Shown here: piece by piece, positions 5,527-12,019 of the stretch | Layout: the number at the start of each line of letters is the position of its first letter | Position numbering within the stretch: position 1 is the stretch's first letter | Origin: Clostridiaceae bacterium | GTDB taxonomy: Bacteria > Bacillota > Clostridia > Oscillospirales > Acutalibacteraceae | DNA: 12,019 nucleotides | Assembly: GCA_016292785.1 (NCBI GenBank) | Contig: JAEDFL010000053.1 | Coordinates: forward strand, 1 to 12,019 | Reading direction: 5' to 3' | Position numbers and translations under genes: made by a program | The notes under the pieces: generated by a model | Told to the model about the DNA's origin: nothing | The model's input: the letters and a program-made list of their open reading frames with translations, nothing else | Database searches by the model: none

Positions 5527-6108
5527 ATGGCACTTGTACCTTATGTTATCGAACAGACCAACAGGGGCGAACGCTCATACGATATTTTTTCACGCCTTCT
5601 CAGCGACAGAATTATCGTTCTGTCCGACGAGGTAAATGACGCAACGGCAAGCCTTGTCGTCGCTCAGCTTCTTTTCCTTGAGGGACAGGATCCCGATAAG
5701 GATATCAGCCTTTACATCAACAGTCCCGGCGGATCGGTCAGCGCAGGCTTTGCGATCTATGACACGATGCAGTATATCAAATGCGATGTTTCAACGATCT
5801 GCATGGGTATGGCGGCTTCGATGGGTGCTTTCCTGCTTTCATCGGGCGCAAAGGGCAAGAGAATTGCCCTGCCTAACAGTACGATTATGATTCATCAGCC
5901 GCTCGGCGGCGCACAGGGACAGGCAACCGAGATCAAAATCGTTGCCGACCACATACTTAAAACAAGGGAAAAGCTCAACAAGATCCTTTCGGAGAATACC
6001 GGCAAGTCGATAGAGCAGATCGCACTCGATACCGAGCGTGACAACTATCTTTCGGCTCAGGAGGCTATGGAATACGGTCTTGTTGACAAGGTGCTTTACA
6101 AAAGATAA
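5527..6108 (+). CDS. clpP: ATP-dependent Clp protease proteolytic subunit
   Basis: ClpP forms the tetradecameric serine peptidase chamber that degrades proteins fed in by ClpX or other Clp ATPases. The protein is 193 residues, a normal length. The catalytic triad is complete: Ser 98 in GMAASMGAF, His 123 in MIHQPLGG and Asp 172 in TERD. The INSPGGSV oxyanion strand is present, as is the N-terminal VPYVIEQTNRGERSYDI region that is processed or forms the axial gate in relatives. GGAGGA at 5515-5520 with 6-base spacing fixes the start. clpX begins 15 bases after the stop, so the two are surely cotranscribed; upstream, tig lies 111 bases away with a hairpin and possible promoter between. Confidence 0.98.
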   Translation: MALVPYVIEQTNRGERSYDIFSRLLSDRIIVLSDEVNDATASLVVAQLLFLEGQDPDKDISLYINSPGGSVSAGFAIYDTMQYIKCDVSTICMGMAASMGAFLLSSGAKGKRIALPNSTIMIHQPLGGAQGQATEIKIVADHILKTREKLNKILSENTGKSIEQIALDTERDNYLSAQEAMEYGLVDKVLYKR

Positions 6109-6123
6109 ATCAGGGGTGTAACG

Positions 6124-7389
6124 ATGCCAAGAGATGATGAAAGACGTGAAAAGAGCGTTCGCTGTTCCTTTTGCGGCAAGACCGACGGACAGGTTGAGAA
6201 GATAATCGCCGGTCCGGGAGTTTATATCTGCAACGAGTGTATTGACCTTTGCAGTGCCATTATGGCGGAGGAACAGGCGGCCGCAGGCAGAGCCAGAAAA
6301 AAACAGGCTAAGGACTTCAAATTGCCGACTCCCATGGAGATCAAGAAAGGTCTTGATGAGTACGTTATCGGTCAGGACGAAGCCAAGGTCACTCTCAGCG
6401 TCGCTGTTTACAATCATTATAAACGAGTTTTCAAGCAGGACGAATCCGATGTTGAAATTCAGAAGAGCAATATTCTGCTCCTCGGTCCGACCGGTGTAGG
6501 AAAAACTATGCTTGCACAGACGCTTGCCAAGATAATTGATGTTCCGTTTGCGATTGCGGACGCAACAACGCTCACCGAGGCAGGATATGTCGGCGAGGAT
6601 GTCGAGAATATTCTTCTCAGACTTATTCAGGCTGCCGATTTCGATATCGAAAAGGCGGAGCGCGGAATAATCTACGTTGACGAGATCGACAAGATCGCAA
6701 GAAAATCCGAAAACCCGTCAATTACCCGAGATGTCAGCGGCGAGGGCGTACAGCAGGCGCTTCTGAAAATCGTCGAGGGAACGGTTGCGAACGTACCTCC
6801 TCAGGGCGGCAGAAAGCACCCCCAGCAGGAGTGCATACAGGTTAACACATCAAACATTCTTTTCATTTGCGGCGGAGCTTTTGACGGCATTGAAAAGATT
6901 GTGGAGAAAAGGATCGGCGGATCGGCTCTCGGATTTGAAGCGGAAATCAAGGATAAGGACGCCTTCTCTGTTGAAAACGCAATGTCAAAGGTCGTTCAGC
7001 AGGACATCACCAAGTTCGGTATCATTCCGGAGCTTGTCGGACGTCTGCCCGTTATCGCAACTCTCAGGGAGCTTGATGAGGACGCTCTTGTGAGCATTCT
7101 CACAGAGCCGAAAAACGCTATTGTCAAGCAGTACAAATCCCTGCTTTCAATGGACGGAGTCGAGCTTGACTTCACTCCCGAAGCTCTGAAAGCGATAGCG
7201 AAGAAAACGCTTGAGAAAAAGACGGGCGCAAGAGGTCTGCGTTCCATTATGGAAAACCTCCTTATGCCGATTATGTATGCCGTGCCGAGCGACAAATCCA
7301 TTGTCAGCGTGCAGGTGACAGAGGACTGCGTTGAAAACAGTGCGCCTCCTTTGGTTGAGCACAAGAAGAGAGCAAAGCTCGACGCATAG
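6124..7389 (+). CDS. clpX: ClpX ATPase, unfoldase subunit of ClpXP
   Basis: ClpX is a hexameric AAA+ unfoldase that recognises substrates, unfolds them and threads them into ClpP. The 421-residue protein has the N-terminal zinc domain (Cys 14, 17, 36 and 39), Walker A GPTGVGKT (121-128), the pore loop GYVGED (154-159), Walker B IIYVDEID (182-189), the RKH pore loop (230-232) and sensor 2 GARGLRS (368-374). The ClpP-docking loop reads LGF (269-271) where IGF is usual. AGGGGTG at 6112-6118 precedes the ATG. It is the last gene of the clpPX unit, followed by a terminator. Confidence 0.98.
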   Translation: MPRDDERREKSVRCSFCGKTDGQVEKIIAGPGVYICNECIDLCSAIMAEEQAAAGRARKKQAKDFKLPTPMEIKKGLDEYVIGQDEAKVTLSVAVYNHYKRVFKQDESDVEIQKSNILLLGPTGVGKTMLAQTLAKIIDVPFAIADATTLTEAGYVGEDVENILLRLIQAADFDIEKAERGIIYVDEIDKIARKSENPSITRDVSGEGVQQALLKIVEGTVANVPPQGGRKHPQQECIQVNTSNILFICGGAFDGIEKIVEKRIGGSALGFEAEIKDKDAFSVENAMSKVVQQDITKFGIIPELVGRLPVIATLRELDEDALVSILTEPKNAIVKQYKSLLSMDGVELDFTPEALKAIAKKTLEKKTGARGLRSIMENLLMPIMYAVPSDKSIVSVQVTEDCVENSAPPLVEHKKRAKLDA

Positions 7390-7416
7390 AAGCTCGATAT
7401 ATAAACGAATATAACT

Positions 7417-7450
7417 GCCGCAGTGAAGTGATGTTCATTGCGGCGTTTTC
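7417..7450 (+). terminator. Rho-independent terminator after clpX
   Basis: GCCGCAGTGAA (7417-7427) pairs with TTCATTGCGGC (7434-7444), 11 bp with one G-U and a 6-base loop, followed by GTTTTCTTTATT. It closes the tig-clpP-clpX region. Confidence 0.85.
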
Positions 7451-7574
7451 TTTATTATTGTATGCAGGTGTTTGAAAAAATGAAAAATTCAGAAAAAATT
7501 AAGCAAAAACGCAGTTGAACACCTGATTATGGCAGAAACGGGAATAAAAAGTTGAAAAAAATCTCTTAATAATG

Positions 7575-7603
7575 TTTACATCTCAAAAATAACGTGGTAT
7601 TAT
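7575..7603 (+). promoter_or_regulatory. Strong promoter of the pyruvate:ferredoxin oxidoreductase gene
   Basis: TTTACA (7575-7580) and TATTAT (7598-7603) are spaced by exactly 17 bases. TGG (7595-7597) makes an extended -10. Each box differs from consensus at one position. The start would be near 7610, giving a leader of about 43 bases that ends in a perfect AAGGAGG (7638-7644), as expected for a very highly expressed gene. Confidence 0.75.
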
Positions 7604-7652
7604 TATGGGTGGTAAATTAGATTGCTATTAACTTTACAAGGAGGAACAAAGA

Positions 7653-10600
7653 ATGGCAAGAAAAAAGTTAACCATGGATGGTAACACCGCTGCCGCTCAC
7701 GTATCATATGCGTTTACGGAAGTTGCGGGTATCTATCCTATCACTCCGTCAAGCCCGATGGCAGACTACGTTGATCAGTGGTCGGCTCAGGGTCGTAAGA
7801 ACATTTTCGGCACAACAGTTAAGGTTGCAGAAATGCAGTCCGAGGCCGGCGCATCGGGTACCGTTCACGGCTCTCTTGCAGCAGGCGCTCTGACAACGAC
7901 CTACACGGCTTCTCAGGGACTTCTCCTCATGATCCCCAATATGTACAAGATCGCCGGTGAGCTTCTCCCCTGCGTATTCCACGTATCAGCCCGTTGCGTA
8001 GCTTCTCATGCGCTTAACATCTTCGGCGATCATTCAGACGTTTATGCCTGCCGTCAGACAGGTTTCGCAATGCTCGCTGAAACAAATCCGCAGGAAGTTA
8101 TGGATCTCGGCGCAGTCGCTCACCTTGCAGCTATCGAGGGCAGAGTTCCTTTCATCAACTTCTTCGACGGCTTCCGTACCTCTCACGAGATTCAGAAGAT
8201 CGAGGTTTGGGATTATGATGATCTCAAGGAAATGTGCGATTTGGATGCAGTTGCCGCTTTCAGAGAGAGAGCGCTCAATCCCGAGCATCCCGTAATGCGC
8301 GGTTCTCACGAGAACGACGATATCTTCTTCCAGCATCGTGAGGCCTGCAACAAGTACTATGACGCAGCTCCGGCTATCGTTGAGAAGTACATGGACAAGG
8401 TCAACGCTAAGCTTGGCACAAACTACAAGCTCTTCAACTACTACGGTGCAGAGGACGCAGAGAACGTTATCGTTGCTATGGGTTCAATCTGCGACGTTGC
8501 AGAGGAAGTTATCGACTACCTCACCGCTAAGGGCGAGAAGGTAGGTCTTATCAAGGTTCGTCTTTACAGACCTTTCTCGGTTGAGAAGTTCGTTGAGGCT
8601 ATTCCCGCAACCTGCAAGAAGCTTGCTGTTCTTGACAGAACAAAGGAGCCGGGTTCAATCGGTGAGCCTCTCTTCCTTGACGTTGTTGCCGCTCTCAACG
8701 CAGCAGGCAAGGACGGTATCAAGGTTATCGGCGGCCGTTACGGTCTCGGTTCCAAGGATACACCGCCGTCAAGTGTATTCGCTGTTTATGACGAGCTCAA
8801 GAAGGACGCTCCCAAGGCTCACTTCACAATCGGTATCACAGACGATGTAACCTATCTTTCACTTGAAGAGAAGCCCTCTCCGAACACAGCGGCTGAGAGC
8901 ACGATCGAGTGCAAGTTCTGGGGACTCGGCGGCGACGGTACAGTCGGCGCAAACAAGGACTCCATCAAGATCATCGGTGACCACACAGATAAGTATGCTC
9001 AGGCATATTTCCAGTATGACTCTAAGAAGACCGGCGGTATCACTATCTCCCATCTTCGCTTCGGTGACGAGCCGATCAAGAGCCCATATTATGTAAACAA
9101 GGCTGACTTCGTTGCCTGCCACAACCCGTCATACATCGAGAAAGGCTACAAGATGGTCAACGATGTTAAGCCGGGCGGAGTATTCCTCATCAACTGCCAG
9201 TGGGATGCTGCTGAGCTTGCTGAGAAGATGAACGCCGAAACAAAGCGCTACATCGCAAAGAACAACGTTCAGCTTTACACGGTTAACGCTATTGACATTG
9301 CCGCAGAGATCGGTCTCGGTAAGCGTACAAATACAGTTCTTCAGTCCGCTTTCTTTGCTCTTGCAAAGGTTCTTCCTGTTGACGAGGCTATCGGCTACAT
9401 GAAGGAAAAGGCTCAGAAGTTCATGAAGAAGGGTAAAGAAATCGTTGAGATGAACGAAAAGGCCATTGACGCAGGTGCAACGGCATTCGTTAAGATCGAC
9501 GTTCCGGCTGACTGGGCAGACGCTGTTGACGCTGAGGTCGAGGTTAAGACCGAGGGTCCGGCAAAGCTTGTTGAGCAGGTTGAGAGCATCATGAAACCCG
9601 TAGGTCATATGGACGGTTATGAGCTTACAGTCGGCAACTTTGAGAAGCACGTTGACGGTACGTTCGAGCAGGGCGCATCGGCATATGAGAAGCGCGGCGT
9701 TGCTGTTATGGTTCCCGAGTGGAACGCAGAGACCTGTGCAAAGTGTAACAAGTGTGCATATGTATGTCCTCACGCTACTATCAGACCTTTCGCCCTCAAT
9801 GACGAGGAGAAGGCGGCAGCTCCGGCAGTTACAAAGTTTGCTCCGAAGCCGATCGTAAAGACAAACTACACATATACTCTTGCAGTATCACCGATGGATT
9901 GTATGGGCTGCGGCGTCTGCGTAGGCGTTTGCCCGACAAATTCACTCAAGATGGTATCCCGTGAGAGCCAGGATGAGCAGCAGGCAGCATTCGATTACTG
10001 CGTTGCCAATGTTGACGAGAAGAAGGATCTCACAGCTAAGATCAACGTTATCTCTAGCCAGTACAAGAAGCCTCTCCTTGAGTTCTCAGGCTCCTGCGCA
10101 GGTTGTGCGGAAACATCATATGCCCGTCTTATCACTCAGCTCTTCGGCGACAGAATGTATATCTCCAACGCAACAGGTTGTTCTTCAATCTGGGGCGGCC
10201 CCGCAGGCACATCACCGTACACCACCGACAAGAACGGCAAGGGTCCGGCTTGGGCAAACTCCCTCTTTGAGGATAATGCAGAGCATGGCTACGGTATGTA
10301 TCTCGGTCAGCAGGCAATCAGAAGCAACCTCATCGAAAAGGTTGAGGCTCTTGCAGCTAAGGACGGCGTAAAGGCAGAGGTTAAGGCTGCTGCAGACGCT
10401 TACCTTGCAACAGTTAATGACGGCGCAAAGAACGGCGAAGCAACTGAAGCTCTTGTTGCAGAGCTTGAGAAGTGCGGCTGTGACGCTGCTAAGGAAATCC
10501 TTGCTCAGAAGGATTACCTCTCCAAGAAGTCCGTATGGATCTTCGGCGGCGACGGCTGGGCATACGATATCGGCTTCGGCGGACTTGATCATGTTCTTGC

Positions 10601-11192
10601 TTCGGGCGAGGATGTAAACGTTATGGTATTCGATACCGAGGTTTACTCAAATACAGGCGGACAGGCTTCCAAGGCTTCTCAGATCGGTCAGGTTGCACAG
10701 TTCGCAGCGGCAGGTAAGGCAATCGCTAAGAAGAGCCTTGCTGAGATCGCAATGTCCTACGGCTACATCTATGTTGCACAGGTTGCTATGGGCGCAGACC
10801 AGAACCAGACTCTCAAGGCTCTCCAGGAAGCTGAGGCTTATCCGGGACCGTCACTTGTTATCGGTTATGCTCCCTGTGAGATGCACAGCATCAAGGGCGG
10901 TATGGTTAACTGCCAGGCAGAGATGAAGAGAGCTGTTGAGTGCGGCTACTGGAATATGTTCCGCTACAATCCGGCACTCAAGGCAGAGGGCAAGAACCCG
11001 TTCACGGTTGACTCAAAGGTTCCCGCAACAGAGGGCTACCGTGCATTCCTTATGAACGAGGCTCGTTACTCAGCTCTTACACGTTCGTTCCCGGAGAGAG
11101 CAGAAAAGCTCTTCGAGAAGGCAGAGGACGGCGCAAAGGATCGTTATGCTCACCTTCAGAAGCTGGTTAAGCTCTACGGTTCAGAGGAATAA
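7653..11192 (+). CDS. nifJ: Pyruvate:ferredoxin (flavodoxin) oxidoreductase, single-chain
   Basis: This enzyme oxidises pyruvate and CoA to acetyl-CoA and CO2 and passes electrons to ferredoxin, the central step of anaerobic pyruvate use. The protein has 1179 residues, full length for the one-piece homodimeric type. YPITPSSPMADYVD (28-41), Glu 64 and Arg 114 match the active-site Thr, Glu and Arg of the Desulfovibrio enzyme. The transketolase C-like and CoA-binding gamma domains and the EKR-type segment follow. A two-cluster ferredoxin domain has Cys 695, 698, 701, 705 and Cys 750, 753, 756, 760. Proximal-cluster ligands are Cys 815, 818, 843 and 1075. The TPP site is GDGWAYDIGFGGLDH...NTGGQAS. 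The gene stands alone with its own promoter and terminator. Confidence 0.98.
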   Translation: MARKKLTMDGNTAAAHVSYAFTEVAGIYPITPSSPMADYVDQWSAQGRKNIFGTTVKVAEMQSEAGASGTVHGSLAAGALTTTYTASQGLLLMIPNMYKIAGELLPCVFHVSARCVASHALNIFGDHSDVYACRQTGFAMLAETNPQEVMDLGAVAHLAAIEGRVPFINFFDGFRTSHEIQKIEVWDYDDLKEMCDLDAVAAFRERALNPEHPVMRGSHENDDIFFQHREACNKYYDAAPAIVEKYMDKVNAKLGTNYKLFNYYGAEDAENVIVAMGSICDVAEEVIDYLTAKGEKVGLIKVRLYRPFSVEKFVEAIPATCKKLAVLDRTKEPGSIGEPLFLDVVAALNAAGKDGIKVIGGRYGLGSKDTPPSSVFAVYDELKKDAPKAHFTIGITDDVTYLSLEEKPSPNTAAESTIECKFWGLGGDGTVGANKDSIKIIGDHTDKYAQAYFQYDSKKTGGITISHLRFGDEPIKSPYYVNKADFVACHNPSYIEKGYKMVNDVKPGGVFLINCQWDAAELAEKMNAETKRYIAKNNVQLYTVNAIDIAAEIGLGKRTNTVLQSAFFALAKVLPVDEAIGYMKEKAQKFMKKGKEIVEMNEKAIDAGATAFVKIDVPADWADAVDAEVEVKTEGPAKLVEQVESIMKPVGHMDGYELTVGNFEKHVDGTFEQGASAYEKRGVAVMVPEWNAETCAKCNKCAYVCPHATIRPFALNDEEKAAAPAVTKFAPKPIVKTNYTYTLAVSPMDCMGCGVCVGVCPTNSLKMVSRESQDEQQAAFDYCVANVDEKKDLTAKINVISSQYKKPLLEFSGSCAGCAETSYARLITQLFGDRMYISNATGCSSIWGGPAGTSPYTTDKNGKGPAWANSLFEDNAEHGYGMYLGQQAIRSNLIEKVEALAAKDGVKAEVKAAADAYLATVNDGAKNGEATEALVAELEKCGCDAAKEILAQKDYLSKKSVWIFGGDGWAYDIGFGGLDHVLASGEDVNVMVFDTEVYSNTGGQASKASQIGQVAQFAAAGKAIAKKSLAEIAMSYGYIYVAQVAMGADQNQTLKALQEAEAYPGPSLVIGYAPCEMHSIKGGMVNCQAEMKRAVECGYWNMFRYNPALKAEGKNPFTVDSKVPATEGYRAFLMNEARYSALTRSFPERAEKLFEKAEDGAKDRYAHLQKLVKLYGSEE

Positions 11193-11221
11193 TTTCCGAA
11201 TAAAATACCGGAATATATAAT

Positions 11222-11258
11222 AATGGCTTGTATTGGAATTTCCGATACAAGCCATTTT
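11222..11258. terminator. Terminator between nifJ and the convergent hydrolase gene
   Basis: Bases 11222-11236 pair with 11242-11256 (15 bp, one G-U) around the loop AATTT, ending in TTTT and further T-rich sequence. Only 16 bases separate it from the hydrolase stop codon. The AT-rich other side may let it serve both directions. Confidence 0.85.
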
Positions 11259-11272
11259 ATTGTGTTCAATTA

Positions 11273-12019
11273 TTATTTGTGAGCGTTAAGGAAATCGGTT
11301 GTGACCTCGGAAAGCTCCGTAGCTCTGTTTTCGATGCACTGATGACCTCCGTTTGCAACCGTGTATTTCTCTGCGTTCGGGAAAGCGTCGTTGACCTGCG
11401 CCTTGATTGAGCCTGCCAGGATAATATCTTTCTCCGCCTGACAGAGAAGCACGGGACAGGTGATTTTATCTGTGTTTGCCATATCGGTCGGTCTGACGTT
11501 ATACATCATCTCGCACATTCCTGCACCGAAGCCGTTGTACTGTACGGGAGCGGTCACTCCGCTGACATCGTAGGACATTGCAAAATCCCAATCGTTCGTT
11601 GCGGCATAAATCACCATGCGGACAAGCGGCGTGATTTTTGTGAAGTATTTGAAGAACACGTTCATCGCAAACTCCATTGCGGTCGAGGTGCAGATGCCTT
11701 TTGCCCACTGCGGAAATTCATTCTGCGGACACGGACAGTAGAGAAGCAGAGCCTTGACGGGCATTTCAATCGCAAGGTTTATTGCAACTCCGCCGCCCAT
11801 CGAATGACCTGCAATTATCCATTCTTCGGCAGGGGCGATACCGAGCATAAGTTGTTTGACAAGCTCCTCACGGTCAACGATCTCCATATCCTTTGTTTCT
11901 CTTGTGGAATAGCCAAAGTCCGGAAGATCGACAAGCACACATTCGTAGCCGTCTGAACTCATTTCGTCAGCCATGTTCTGCCACGAAAATGTCGAACAAA
12001 GGAAGCCGTGAAGCATCAG
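11273..12019 (-). CDS. Alpha/beta hydrolase, N-terminus outside window
   Basis: This is an alpha/beta-hydrolase-fold enzyme with a complete catalytic triad, read on the minus strand. Numbering from the Met codon at 12016, the oxyanion HG motif is MLHGF (residues 3-4), the nucleophile is Ser 72 in AGHSMGGG, the acid is Asp 197 in CQAEKD and the base is His 225 in GGHQCIE. A helical cap of about 80 residues lies between Leu 100 and Val 190. The frame stays open to the right edge, giving LMLHGF; family members carry a strand and about 20 or more residues before HG, so the true start is outside. No signal peptide can be judged. Substrate is unknown; ester, lactone or peptide hydrolases share these features. 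Confidence 0.92.
   Translation of the reverse strand: MMLHGFLCSTFSWQNMADEMSSDGYECVLVDLPDFGYSTRETKDMEIVDREELVKQLMLGIAPAEEWIIAGHSMGGGVAINLAIEMPVKALLLYCPCPQNEFPQWAKGICTSTAMEFAMNVFFKYFTKITPLVRMVIYAATNDWDFAMSYDVSGVTAPVQYNGFGAGMCEMMYNVRPTDMANTDKITCPVLLCQAEKDIILAGSIKAQVNDAFPNAEKYTVANGGHQCIENRATELSEVTTDFLNAHK

Noticed and set aside
9129..9773. A 214-codon open frame antisense to nifJ, rich in Cys and Leu
   Set aside because: It is the mirror of the biased nifJ coding sequence, including its ferredoxin domain, with no independent start signal.

Overview
The window looks like ordinary chromosome from an anaerobic low-to-mid GC Clostridia (Bacillota), probably of the Ruminococcaceae/Oscillospirales kind. 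The basis is AGGAGG-type ribosome binding sites, the tig-clpP-clpX order, a DUF1540 cysteine-rich small protein, a one-piece pyruvate:ferredoxin oxidoreductase, and a CACCTCATC/CTTCCCC...GGGGAAG intergenic repeat of a style common in that group. The lineage call is inference; no rRNA or other decisive marker is present.

Layout. Bases 1-754 hold the 3' end of rnhB (RNase HII) overlapping yraN (UPF0102 nuclease-like protein). Threonine synthase (thrC, 839-2332) follows with its own near-consensus promoter. A large bidirectional terminator separates it from a convergent 55-codon DUF1540 gene (2429-2596, minus strand). That gene is divergent from a metallophosphoesterase (2690-3382), and the gap between them holds a LacI-operator-like palindrome.

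Bases 3383-4065 carry no protein gene. They hold four clusters of a 7-bp repeat (consensus TTTAGAY), two inverted copies of a hairpin element, and a strong terminator that follows no gene. The proteostasis set tig (4066-5415), clpP (5527-6108) and clpX (6124-7389) comes next. Trigger factor folds nascent chains; ClpX unfolds substrates and feeds them to the ClpP peptidase. A GU-containing hairpin lies at the probable 5' end of the clpP leader. A terminator closes clpX.

Pyruvate:ferredoxin oxidoreductase (nifJ, 7653-11192) is a single-gene unit with an extended -10 promoter, a perfect AAGGAGG site and its own terminator. All recognised catalytic and cluster-ligand residues are present. It converges on a partial alpha/beta hydrolase (11273-12019, minus strand) that runs off the right edge.

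I found no phage, IS, CRISPR, toxin-antitoxin or defence genes. The protein genes are mostly housekeeping. The parts worth a second look are non-coding: the heptad/hairpin array at 3476-3823, a possible short RNA ending at 3895, the operator at 2621-2636, and the clpP leader hairpin.
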